Of a stretch of DNA of 64,000 nt, positions 19,101 to 26,171 are shown one piece after another. How positions within the stretch are numbered: position 1 is the first letter of the stretch; each line of letters opens with the position of its first letter. The translations under genes were made by a program, and so were the position numbers. Origin of the DNA: Lapidilactobacillus mulanensis (GTDB taxonomy: Bacteria > Bacillota > Bacilli > Lactobacillales > Lactobacillaceae); NCBI RefSeq assembly GCF_003946215.1, contig NZ_RHOW01000001.1:62001-126000 (forward strand), in the 5' to 3' direction. Under the pieces are notes generated by a model. The model searched no databases. It saw only the letters and a list, made by a program, of their open reading frames with translations, and had not been told where the DNA came from.

Positions 19101-19896
19101 GGCTCAACTCTTCTTTGAACTGATCATAAAGTAGAATGTTGTAATCTGTCCCGATACCGAATAACACGACGACCATGAAAACCTGCGTGAAGTTCGAGAA
19201 TGGGAAATTAAACTTATCAACTAAATTGGTGACAATACTCAATGACGTAATCAATGAAACACCGACAGTGAGTAAAGAAATAACTGGAACCACTGGTGAT
19301 TTGAAAACAATGATCAAGACAATGAAGATGAATATTGCGGCAATCACTTCTGTCTTTTGAATCCCACGTTGTGTCTTCAAATCAAATTCGTTATTTAAAA
19401 TATCCGCGCCAGTAACATAAGTTTTGACACCAGAAGTCTTGACTGCCTTGGTCAATTCGTCATTAATTTCAGTGACGGAACCATCGTCATGATCTTTATC
19501 GACCAATAACTGAACGAGCTGCGTCGACTTATCCTTGGAAACAAGTTGTGCTTTCGTTTCAGCGTTATCGTTAGGCGCAAGCACTGATTTAATGCCATAT
19601 TTTTTCTTATCCGCGCGCAGATCACTGATTGTTTGTTCGATCTGTGCTTTTTGTGTCGCGGTTAATTTCTTATCGCCATTATTGAAAATAGCCACAATTT
19701 GCCGCGTGTTACCTTGACCGCGTCCCCAATCATCTTGGAAAAGATCGGCAACCTTACTCTCAACATTGCTTGGTAATGCGATTTGCCCTTTATCATGAAC
19801 TAAATCTGTAATATTTGGCAACATGACCACGGCCGCGATCACGGCGATTACCCAACCGATCAGTGCACCGTAATGATTCTTAAAAAATTTCTGCAT
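16126..19896 (-). CDS. MMPL/RND-type membrane transporter with very large extracellular coiled-coil domain
   Basis: 1256 residues. Two MMPL membrane bundles: TM1 (~12-28) plus about six helices at ~175-390 with GIGTDYNILLYDQFKEEL, and a C-terminal set at ~1070-1240 with FALGVDYSIFLMMKYRELG; these GxxxDY motifs carry the proton-relay aspartates of MMPL proteins. Between them lies a ~670-residue extracellular segment full of repeated S/A-G-x2-x-L-N-x-G-type heptads (SKLSAGASTLNSGISQYTSA and similar), resembling YhgE/Pip-type domains. It likely exports lipids, peptides or toxic hydrophobic compounds. A TetR gene lies 45 bp upstream on the same strand with a strong promoter/operator, so expression is probably substrate-induced. 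Confidence 0.9.
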   Translation of the reverse strand: MQKFFKNHYGALIGWVIAVIAAVVMLPNITDLVHDKGQIALPSNVESKVADLFQDDWGRGQGNTRQIVAIFNNGDKKLTATQKAQIEQTISDLRADKKKYGIKSVLAPNDNAETKAQLVSKDKSTQLVQLLVDKDHDDGSVTEINDELTKAVKTSGVKTYVTGADILNNEFDLKTQRGIQKTEVIAAIFIFIVLIIVFKSPVVPVISLLTVGVSLITSLSIVTNLVDKFNFPFSNFTQVFMVVVLFGIGTDYNILLYDQFKEELSQGLSNWEATHRAQRKAGKTILYSGSSILIGFTVLGLAKFSIYQSAVGVAIGVVVLLAVLLTLNPFFMSLLGKKMFWPSKNFDGHSSSKMWHGLSAQSVLHPLIALGVVLIATLPFVFTYSNNLNYDNLQELGDDVAAKRGFEVVEDHFSKGTAEPTTIYIRSDKTLDNEADLKAIDQLTQALQDVDGVKTVASVTEPGGTKIKKLYVKDQMSTVTSGMKDASKGIKTINSGLTEANDKLAASNMAGGLNDVQRLVAGTNQLVSGSQALQDGTSKLSAGASTLNSGISQYTSAVGQLNNGTSQLAGNSGKITYGISTLVSQSQQLPLAVAGLDAYNTGINNGVTQINQQLASKSADLKDLAEMGEKVQGLSKETAAMKAQIKELAGMKDQLASMSRLLTLVSQNRSKMEDLLAQAKSLSATKKALETALGTVGTNDGKTLIANAAIKSNANTIISDASSEKSVAAATAILKSVDKSDDNANANIQTLGKLKTQMSGLTIDTTDFETIVNLLPSDASIKEIQTQLGQVNSMITSANSLLDQADSLTAQASKLGELSTSMTQLTQGLAQLQSASNQAASVASQLNSGVNGSGVDTTSQKTIEATIGNSTMLSQLNQLSAGMQTYINGVNQVAAGTSQLNANSSALKSGSSQLASGTTQLNGQIPTLTKGLVQVRDGQQTMYTTLQSTVEQMSTLQSGLGDASDGLTTINNGVKSANSYLTGLQKSAAGTSFYIPKNQIHGKEFAPAIKSYMSEDKKITKLTIVLDQNPSSTKAMKKVRQLTSQTKNNIKGTALNGDKVATGGQTSQIADIQQLASSDFSRTAVIMVIGIGLALMFVTRSILQPLFIIGTLLLSYFTSLSLTRWISATFLGHSMLTWNTPFFTFIMIFALGVDYSIFLMMKYRELGDEIPSPSARIVEASGVIGAVVISAAIILSGTFAALMPSGVLTLIQVALGVIIGLVILVIILPIILPAAIRLTYDHGQSTDNPAHASKKI

Positions 19897-19941
19897 AACT
19901 TGATATCTCCCTTAATCCCAAAAATAAATGAATCAGTTTTT

Positions 19942-20511
19942 TTAAACGAATGCATCTGTCGTAATTTCTAATGTCTTACGGAAACTCTCCGTGTTGTGGG
20001 GCACATCGTAAGTATCAAACAACCCCATCGATTCCACCAAGGTGAAACCAAGGACCTGACTAATGAACGCTTGTAAAAAAGCAATCCGGTCGATCTTGAT
20101 ATTCTTTTGACCATCGATGATCTGCGAAATGATTTGTAAAACTTGTTCCATCGCCTGAACGAAATCAGAATCTTTCGGATAATTTTGCACGGTGTGAATG
20201 GTGCTGACTAGCTTTCCTTGTTTCAGAAAGAATTGATGCGCAATTTCACCGTATTTCAACAAAGCTTCACGGCCTGAAAGTCCGATCAACCCCGCAGTCA
20301 ACTCATCATATAAACAATGCATCAAATCTGCGCCTAAATATTCTAAGAGTTCGTCGGAATTATGGAAGTAATTATAAACGGACTGCGATTTAATGCCTAA
20401 CCTTTTGGCAAGATTCCCGAAAGTTAACGCCGGCATGCCCGATTCTTTAACAATTTCGCGAGCGGCATCCGCAACCTTGTTCTTATCTAAAATGCGTCGT
20501 TGGGTCATCAT
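19942..20511 (-). CDS. TetR/AcrR-family repressor of the MMPL operon
   Basis: 189 residues. HTH at residues ~28-50 (TFGNLAKRLGIKSQSVYNYF), then TetR_C-like helices (TetR/WHG type) with ligand pocket. ATG at 20511 follows GGGGAGG; a second ATG is adjacent. The promoter TTGACA-N17-TATTAT and a 17-bp palindrome lie directly upstream, arguing for autorepression together with the downstream transporter. Confidence 0.9.
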   Translation of the reverse strand: MMTQRRILDKNKVADAAREIVKESGMPALTFGNLAKRLGIKSQSVYNYFHNSDELLEYLGADLMHCLYDELTAGLIGLSGREALLKYGEIAHQFFLKQGKLVSTIHTVQNYPKDSDFVQAMEQVLQIISQIIDGQKNIKIDRIAFLQAFISQVLGFTLVESMGLFDTYDVPHNTESFRKTLEITTDAFV

Positions 20512-20543
20512 GTTTTCCTCCCCTAGTTAATTTACATTTACAA

Positions 20544-20588
20544 ATAATATACCTACCAATTGCAGTTGTCAATCTACAAGTTGTAGAT
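20544..20588 (-). promoter_or_regulatory. Promoter and operator of the tetR-MMPL operon
   Basis: On the minus strand: -35 TTGACA (20567-20572), 17-bp spacer, -10 TATTAT (20544-20549). The palindrome ATCTACAA-C-TTGTAGAT (20572-20588) abuts the -35 box. The spacing is ideal and the -35 is consensus. Confidence 0.75.
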
Positions 20589-20724
20589 TATTGAAAAATA
20601 TTTGAAATATTTTTATTTTTCTACGAAAATTTTTTCGTTTGGTTCTTTTGGAATTTGTGGTGGAATAATGACTGACCGATTCATGAAGGCTTTGTTTGCA
20701 GGAGGTAGGATTTAGTTTGGTTCC

Positions 20725-20942
20725 GTCAGAACGCTCCAGAAAATAGTTGCGACTCGCTGTGGGGATGACTTCAAGCCTTTTGAAGCCCACAAAAGTCTTG
20801 AAGATCACCCTTGTTCTAGCGGGACCTGGGTTTAAGTGGTAACTGAATTATTGGTCAACTCATCCGAGACTGTTTGATAAATAATTTGGTCCCGCAAGAA
20901 CAATTTCACTGCGAGTCGCAACTTTTTCTTCCGCGTTCTGAC
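20725..20942 (-). repeat. Family B branched inverted repeat, divergent copy (B-d)
   Basis: Outer arms GTCAGAACGC...AGTTGCGACTCGC and GCGAGTCGCAACT...GCGTTCTGAC, with an inner arm TTGTTCTAGCGGGACC / GGTCCCGCAAGAACAA and a third hairpin GACTTCAAGCCTTTTGAAG. Same three-branch plan as the other B copies but with different sequences. With B-e it fills the 20.6-21.4 kb gap; the 20943-21131 stretch shows B-type flank sequence and no gene. Confidence 0.7.
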
Positions 20943-21131
20943 TCATCTCGGCGGCTTTATTGTGCTGGCTCTAGCCAACGTCTAGTCCTGTGCGACTGAT
21001 TTGTACCGCAACTATTTTTTGTAGAAGACGAAATACAGACTGGATTATCACTCAAACTTTATTGAAGAACTATTCTGAGTAAAGGCAACAATGTCAATCA
21101 AGCTTGAGGACCCTGTTATTCCAATCCTAGC

Positions 21132-21360
21132 CTAAACGAAATAAGTTTAGGCAGAAGTTGCGGAAGAAAATAGTGGGATTGCAGTGGTATTTCTGTTAAC
21201 GAACGGTTTTTGTGAGTTTACAGAAAGAGAAAATGTGAGATCCGGCGGTTTTCCGGGGCTCACATTTTAGGCGGAAGAATTTCCGGTTTTTGGAAATCCT
21301 GTAGCCGTCTCCACAGCAACTTCCCACTATTTTCTGGAGCAACTTCTGCCGAAGGTAGAC
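21132..21360 (+). repeat. Family B branched inverted repeat (B-e)
   Basis: Ends CTAAACGAAATAAGTTTAGG and CCGAAGGTAGA enclose outer arms GGCAGAAGTTGC...AATAGTGGGA (21150-21178) and the complementary 21321-21350. Inner hairpin AAATGTGAGATC / GGGCTCACATTT matches AAATATGAGATC / GAGCTCATATTT of B-f with paired changes. It lies upstream of the nitroreductase gene. Confidence 0.85.
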
Positions 21361-21449
21361 TAATACACTCGCTCCAAACTTTTTCTAACTTACTTTTTAT
21401 CAATGGCGTATACTTGAAGTATTCAGTCAAAAAGGAGTCACGATATATT

Positions 21450-22205
21450 ATGAACGCAGAAATCGATCGTCAATTACACCACCGCACCATTCGCGCCTTT
21501 ACCACCCAGGAAATTCCCGCCACAACCATCGACACTTTAGTCGACGTCGCCCGCCACACCGCCACTTCGGAATTCCTACAAGCTTTCAGCGTCATCAGTA
21601 TTACCGACCCGCAATTAAAAACTGCGATTGCCCAGATTTCTAAACAACCCTATGTTGCTAATAATGGACACCTATTTATTTTCATCGCGGATCAACACCG
21701 CAACGCCATAATCGGTGCCGAAATGAATCAGCCTGAAAATAAAGTCGGGGGTGCCAACAAGTTTCTCGCCGCTCTGGCGGATGCAACCTTAGCCGTGCAA
21801 AACACCGTGGTTGCCGCAGAGAGCATGGGATTAGGCGCCGTTGTGTTGGGTAGCATTTTAAATGACGCGCAACAAATAATCGACCTCTTACATTTGCCGG
21901 AGCTAACTTTTCCAGTTCTCGGTCTAGCAATCGGCTATCCTGACCAGGAGCCGCAATACAAACCCCGTCTGCCGAAAAAATTCATGCATTTCGAGAATGG
22001 CTATCAATTGCCTGAACCCATCGTGCCCCAATTAAAGGCTTACGACGCTGAAGTGCACGACTATTATGATCTGCGCGAAGCCAATCGGCGGGTCGATACG
22101 TTCACGAATCAAGTGAAACGCAGTCTGCTTAACGTGCCAGAAAAACGCGCGCAACTCCTAACGATCCTTCATCAACAAGGATTTTTGATCGAAGACGACC
22201 ATTAA
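21450..22205 (+). CDS. NADPH-dependent flavin/nitroreductase (NfrA-like)
   Basis: 251 residues from ATG 21450, after AAAAGGAGTCACG; an upstream in-frame start (21414) overlaps that site. HRTIRAFTTQEIPATTIDTL is the FMN-binding nitroreductase N-terminus. AVQNTVVAAESMGLGAVVLG and FPVLGLAIGYPDQEPQYKPRLPK match the NfrA/FRP subgroup. It reduces flavins, nitroaromatics or quinones with NADPH in the cytosol. Monocistronic with its own terminator. Confidence 0.92.
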   Translation: MNAEIDRQLHHRTIRAFTTQEIPATTIDTLVDVARHTATSEFLQAFSVISITDPQLKTAIAQISKQPYVANNGHLFIFIADQHRNAIIGAEMNQPENKVGGANKFLAALADATLAVQNTVVAAESMGLGAVVLGSILNDAQQIIDLLHLPELTFPVLGLAIGYPDQEPQYKPRLPKKFMHFENGYQLPEPIVPQLKAYDAEVHDYYDLREANRRVDTFTNQVKRSLLNVPEKRAQLLTILHQQGFLIEDDH

Positions 22206-22206
22206 A

Positions 22207-22258
22207 AAAATGTGCCCAAGCTTATTCGACAATAGAATAAGTTTTAGCACATTTTTTG
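22207..22258. terminator. Terminator between nitroreductase and Nudix genes
   Basis: AAAATGTGC..AAGCTTATTC / GAATAAGTTTT.GCACATTTTTT stem immediately after the nitroreductase stop. Confidence 0.85.
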
Positions 22259-22294
22259 TATTGGAAAATTGATCTCGGTCAATCTCCAAAGTAT

Positions 22295-22762
22295 TTATTT
22301 GAAAAAGGTTTGATAATCGTCGCCGTCTCCAAGATAGAAAACTTCCGACAGCTCTGGATTCTGGATGACAGGTAAAAAGTCCGCCATGGATCCTGAAAGT
22401 TTTTGGTCTGCCAACTTGGTTTTATCTAACCAATAAACTTCACCCTCACGACTGGCTTTTAATTCACCACTGAAGTCATTCGTCCGATAGAAATAAATCA
22501 CCCGCCTGAAATAAACATTATCGGCAGTGATGTCGTTGTATTGGGCCATCCCGGCTAGTTTCAAATGGGCAATTTTTAAGCCAGTCTCTTCACGGATTTC
22601 TCGCACCGCAGAATCGACGAAGGATTCATGCGATTCAACATGACCGCCTGGAAATGTGATCCCTGGCCAATCTTGCTTGCGCCGATTTTCAACGAGGACT
22701 TGTTCCCCTTTTTCGATCATGACCATGTTCAAAAACATGGCAGTTTCTGGTTGATGTTCCAT
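22295..22762 (-). CDS. Nudix hydrolase (8-oxo-dGTP pyrophosphatase-like)
   Basis: 155 residues. Complete Nudix box GGHVESHESFVDSAVREIRE-ETGL (G-x5-E-x7-R-E-U-x-E-E-x-G-U). N-terminal MVMIEKGEQVLVENRRKQDW resembles the YtkD/MutT subgroup that sanitises oxidised nucleotides. Start ATG follows CCGGAGG. Stands alone between two terminators. Confidence 0.9.
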   Translation of the reverse strand: MEHQPETAMFLNMVMIEKGEQVLVENRRKQDWPGITFPGGHVESHESFVDSAVREIREETGLKIAHLKLAGMAQYNDITADNVYFRRVIYFYRTNDFSGELKASREGEVYWLDKTKLADQKLSGSMADFLPVIQNPELSEVFYLGDGDDYQTFFK

Positions 22763-22992
22763 AATTGCCTCCGGTTTATTTGCTTGAAATAATCATAGGC
22801 TTGTCTTTTCGCGGTTGCAACTCGATCGACGAACTTTTTGCAAAAACCTAGAAATAATTTATGGCGGTAAACTAAGATATTACTTGTAAAAAAAAGAGAA
22901 ATCGCCTATGATTAAGTTAGTTTGAAACCGCTGTCAATCATGGTTTTAAATTACATTTTGCATATCCTACCCTCAAAGGAGATTAATTAATA

Positions 22993-23628
22993 ATGAAAAT
23001 TGGAATAATTGGTGCAACTGGTCATGTTGGCTCATTTTTGACAGCAGAAGCCCTTAAGCGTGGGCACGAAGTTATCGGGATCGTCCGTCACGTCCCTAAA
23101 ACAATCAGAGAATCAAATTTAACTTTCTTAAATAAAGATATCTTCGTTCTAACCAACGAAGATGTGAAGGACTTCGACGTTCTGATCAGTGCGTACAACG
23201 CTCCTGAAGGCGAAGAAGTGCAGCACGTTAAGGCGATGAAACATTTAATCGAGATTTTGAAGGATACTTCCGTTCGCTTGCTAGTTGTTGGTGGCGCCGG
23301 TAGTTTATATGTGGATGACAAACTCACCACACATATGTATGATACGGATGCATTTCCGGATGCGTTCAAACCAACTTCGATCAATATGGGTAAGGCCTTG
23401 GATTATCTGCGCGAATCTAAAGATGTGCGCTGGACTTACCTGAGTCCTTCTGCCGACTTTTTAGTTAATGGTTCACGGACTGGTAAATATAAAGTTGGGC
23501 AAGAACAATTGATGCTCGATAAATATGGTAAGAGTGAAATCAGTATGGCTGATTATGCGATCGCCATGCTCGATGAGATTGAAGGACCCGAACATCAACA
23601 GCAACGTTATACAGTTTGCGCAGTTTAA
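22993..23628 (+). CDS. NAD(P)-binding NmrA-like oxidoreductase
   Basis: 211 residues: MKIGIIGATGHVGSFLTAEA is the GxxGxxG dinucleotide loop of atypical short-chain dehydrogenases. LLVVGGAGSLYVDD and WTYLSPSADF follow the NmrA/YwnB pattern. AAAGGAG precedes the ATG. Possibly a redox sensor or flavin/biliverdin-reductase-like enzyme; substrate not predictable. Confidence 0.88.
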   Translation: MKIGIIGATGHVGSFLTAEALKRGHEVIGIVRHVPKTIRESNLTFLNKDIFVLTNEDVKDFDVLISAYNAPEGEEVQHVKAMKHLIEILKDTSVRLLVVGGAGSLYVDDKLTTHMYDTDAFPDAFKPTSINMGKALDYLRESKDVRWTYLSPSADFLVNGSRTGKYKVGQEQLMLDKYGKSEISMADYAIAMLDEIEGPEHQQQRYTVCAV

Positions 23629-23651
23629 TTGAATTTGATGCGCGCTAACAG

Positions 23652-23682
23652 AACAGCAGTTTTTCACGCTGATCTGTTTTTG
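23652..23682 (+). terminator. Terminator of the NmrA-like gene
   Basis: AACAG-CAG / CTG-AT-CTGTT with a short loop and TTTTTG tail, 24 bp past the stop. Confidence 0.6.
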
Positions 23683-23781
23683 TATCGGGAAAATAAGGCC
23701 ATCGTCACATTTTCGTCACAAATTTATCAAGGAAGACTCAATTTTGTCGCACACTTCTTTCATACCCCAGCTGTATAGTTA

Positions 23782-23901
23782 TCAATATAGAAAGCGGGAA
23801 ACAAATACGAACGGATTTGCCCGATTCATTCGTACTTGCTTCGTAAAACTGCTTTCTAGGTATGACTGCTCCAATCCAAAATAATTGCTAATTTTCTTCA
23901 T
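23782..23901 (-). CDS. 39-residue small protein, unknown
   Basis: ATG at 23899-23901 has an excellent GGGAGG site six nt upstream (23908-23913). The frame begins MKKISNYFGLEQSYLESSFT and ends VFVSRFLY before TGA. The peptide is Tyr/Phe/Ser-rich, basic overall (about +3), and not a clear transmembrane helix. I know of no family. Its leader is antisense to the candidate three-hairpin RNA at 23914-24047, an arrangement seen in type I toxin-antitoxin and antisense-controlled small genes; that role is inference. Confidence 0.45.
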   Translation of the reverse strand: MKKISNYFGLEQSYLESSFTKQVRMNRANPFVFVSRFLY

Positions 23902-23913
23902 TTTATTCCTCCC

Positions 23914-24047
23914 TTTTAAAATGAACCCCTTAAATCAACAGTAGTGCCCGCTATTGTTGAAACATTCAAATTGAAGTGCCCGCTTTAATTTGAATCACAT
24001 TTTTATTCTTCCTCCAAGCCAACAGATGCCCGTCTGTTGGTTTTTTT
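23914..24047 (+). ncRNA. Candidate small RNA with three hairpins sharing the hexaloop UGCCCG
   Basis: Three hairpins in a row: TCAACAGTAG-TGCCCG-CTATTGTTGA (23935-23960, one G-U pair), TTCAAATTGAAG-TGCCCG-CTTTAATTTGAA (23961+4 to 23994), and CCAACAGA-TGCCCG-TCTGTTGG (24019-24040) followed by seven Ts. Stem sequences differ; the loop is identical in all three. The single-stranded joint CTTCCTCCAA (24009-24018) can pair with GGAGG ribosome binding sites. The last hairpin is a textbook terminator, which sets the strand as plus. The 5' end is not determined; no convincing promoter was found. Confidence 0.6.
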
Positions 24048-24120
24048 GTAGCTTGTTAGTTGGGATCGCGTTGAACTGGAATCAACTGCTCATTTGGTTG
24101 GTAGCGTTAGTTCTGCGCGC
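24041..24120 (+). repeat. Post-terminator repeat C, copy 1
   Basis: Starts in the T-run of the preceding terminator (TTTTTTTGTAGCTTGTTA) and continues through AACTGGAATCAAC, GCTCAT, GTTGGT and TTAGTTCTGC. The second copy (38273-38346) sits in the same position after the aspartate kinase terminator. Confidence 0.75.
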
Positions 24121-24247
24121 TTAAAGACGACATAGGCTATATTTATACATATTTTTAGCCGAGCGCTTGTGTGATTTGCTGTGAAATTTAATTCAGCAAT
24201 AAATGAATACTCTTTAAAATAACGACTTCAATAAAAATCACTTCAAT

Positions 24248-24276
24248 TTTACAAACTCTGGGCAAACGGGTAAAAT
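24248..24276 (+). promoter_or_regulatory. Promoter of the opp operon
   Basis: TTTACA (24248-24253), 17-bp spacer, TAAAAT (24271-24276). Expected start near 24283, giving an oppA leader of about 209 nt, most of which is family A hairpin sequence. Confidence 0.6.
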
Positions 24277-24291
24277 TTTAAATGAGTGATT

Positions 24292-24352
24292 TTAATTGTG
24301 GCCGCGACATTTGATGCTTGATTTCAAACTGTGGCAGCTCACAACTTGTTTT
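24292..24352 (-). repeat. Partial family A element in the opp leader
   Basis: One half of an A element: GATGCTTGATTTCAAACTG and CTCACAACTTG are present, but the matching 5' half is missing. It directly precedes a full copy. Confidence 0.75.
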
Positions 24353-24353
24353 G

Positions 24354-24471
24354 AATTGTGTTCGCTCCCACTGAAATTTCCGCTCAACTGATTAATCAGT
24401 TTGATTTAAAACCAAATCAAAGTGATTAATACATTTGATGCTCAATTTCAACCGTGGTAGCTCACAACTTG
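24354..24471 (-). repeat. Family A hairpin in the oppA leader (A1)
   Basis: Sense-strand order: AATTGTGTTCG, stem, TGAAATTTCCGCTCAAC, inner stem ATTAATCA / TGATTAAT with GATTT / AAATC tip, GATGCTCAATTTCAACCGTG, stem, CTCACAACTTG. It ends five nt before the oppA AGGAGG (24477-24482). Confidence 0.88.
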
Positions 24472-24491
24472 TTTTTAGGAGGATGTTTTAC

Positions 24492-26132
24492 ATGAAGTTT
24501 TCTAGTTTTGGGAAGGCGGGCTTAGTTTCTCTTGCTTCCTTGTTCTTTTTGGCAGGTTGTCGCGGCGATCAGTCGACGACTAACAGCAGCAAGGATCAGG
24601 TGTTGACGCGCATGGAGGGCGATGTGATCGGCAGTATGGATTCTGCAACGGTCACTGATGCGATTTCTGGGCAGGCTCTCGTCGATACGATGGACGGTTT
24701 GTATCGTTACAACGGTTCGGAGTTGCAGCCCGCTATCGCGACTAAAATAGCCAATCCAAGCAATGGTGGTAAAATCTATACTTATACGCTGCGCAAAAAT
24801 GCTAAATGGAGCAACGGTGATGACGTGACGGCAAAAGATTTTGTTTTTGCCTGGCAACGCGCCGTTGATCCAGCGACAAAATCGCAATATGCTTATTTAT
24901 TTGCCGGTATTAAAAATGCTACGGCAATTATGAATGGCAAAATGAAACCAACTAAATTAGCCGTCAAGGCCATCAACGCGCACACTTTGCAAGTTGAGCT
25001 CGATCACGCCATTCCGTATTTTGCGACCATGTTGACCAATCCGGTTTTCTTCCCCCAGAACGAAAAAATCGTTAAAAAATATGGCAGTGAATATGGAACG
25101 ACTGCCAAAAAGTTAGTCTATAATGGCCCATTCAAGCTGACCGACTGGACGGGCACAAATAATAGTTGGACAGAAGTTAAAAATAAATTCTACTGGAACA
25201 ATCAAGAAGTTAGATTAAATAAAATTAAAGTTCAAGTTATCAAAGAACCATCCACCGCCCTGAATTTATTCGAAAGTAATGGCCTGGATGACGCCGTACT
25301 TAGTGGCGAGGCGGCGCGACAAATGAAGAATGATCCCTCGTTCACACCACGACCACAGTCTTCCGTTTTCTACTTGGAATTAAACGAAAAGAAAATTCCA
25401 GCCTTTAAAAATAAAAATATTCGCTTAGCACTTTCAAAAGCCATCAATCGCAAGGAATATGTTGAACAAGTTTTAGGTAACTCTTCGATTCCCGCGAGAA
25501 ACGTGACTCCCGAGAATCTAGCCAAGATGCCAGATGACACAGATTTTTCTGAGGCAGCGGCTAAAGATACGAAGTATGCCACCAACTTCAGCAAGAAAGA
25601 GGCCAAGCAACTCTGGCAACAAGGGCTCAAAGAAGTCGGCATCAGCAACTTAAACGTTGAATTCATGACGGACGATTCCGAAAACGCCAAAAAGTCTGCA
25701 GAATATTTCCAAAGCCAATTAGAATCGATCCTGCCTGGATTAAAAATAAAGATTACCAGCTTACCCTTCAAAACTCGCTTAACTCGCTCGCAAGCCGGTG
25801 ACTTCGATCTCGTGATGAGTGCATGGGGTGCTGATTTTCCAGACCCGATCACTTATCTCGACCTCTTCACTAGCAACAATAGCCAAAATAACGGGGGCTG
25901 GTCAAACACCAAATATGATCAACTGATTCAAGCCAGCAAGACGACGCACGCCACGAACCCACAAGCAAGATTTAATGATTTATTGCAGGCACAAGAAATT
26001 CTCACGGATGATCAAGGCGTCATCCCGATTTATCAACGCGCTGAAGCTCACTTGATTAACGCCAAGGTTAAAGGGTTAGCCTACTCGCCTTCGAATCAGT
26101 ATAATTTCGTTCACACCTATATTGCCAAATAA
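24492..26132 (+). CDS. oppA: Oligopeptide ABC transporter substrate-binding lipoprotein
   Basis: 546 residues from ATG 24492, directly after AGGAGG; an upstream in-frame start lies in the repeat element. Signal peptide with lipobox (LASLFFLAGC, Cys ~23). SBP family 5 signatures: LVDTMDGLYRYNG, YTLRKNAKWSNGDDVTAKDF, FAWQRAVDPATKSQYAYLF, and a C-terminal ADFPDPITYLDLF block. It captures peptides outside the membrane for OppBCDF. First gene of the operon, in the unit 24492-30116. Confidence 0.95.
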   Translation: MKFSSFGKAGLVSLASLFFLAGCRGDQSTTNSSKDQVLTRMEGDVIGSMDSATVTDAISGQALVDTMDGLYRYNGSELQPAIATKIANPSNGGKIYTYTLRKNAKWSNGDDVTAKDFVFAWQRAVDPATKSQYAYLFAGIKNATAIMNGKMKPTKLAVKAINAHTLQVELDHAIPYFATMLTNPVFFPQNEKIVKKYGSEYGTTAKKLVYNGPFKLTDWTGTNNSWTEVKNKFYWNNQEVRLNKIKVQVIKEPSTALNLFESNGLDDAVLSGEAARQMKNDPSFTPRPQSSVFYLELNEKKIPAFKNKNIRLALSKAINRKEYVEQVLGNSSIPARNVTPENLAKMPDDTDFSEAAAKDTKYATNFSKKEAKQLWQQGLKEVGISNLNVEFMTDDSENAKKSAEYFQSQLESILPGLKIKITSLPFKTRLTRSQAGDFDLVMSAWGADFPDPITYLDLFTSNNSQNNGGWSNTKYDQLIQASKTTHATNPQARFNDLLQAQEILTDDQGVIPIYQRAEAHLINAKVKGLAYSPSNQYNFVHTYIAK

Positions 26133-26171
26133 TTTCCAGCGTCCCAATTTAAACGAGGAAGTGTAAAAAAA

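Noticed and set aside
20569-20808. 79-codon minus-strand ORF
   Set aside because: Lies across the tetR operator and a B repeat, with no ribosome binding site.
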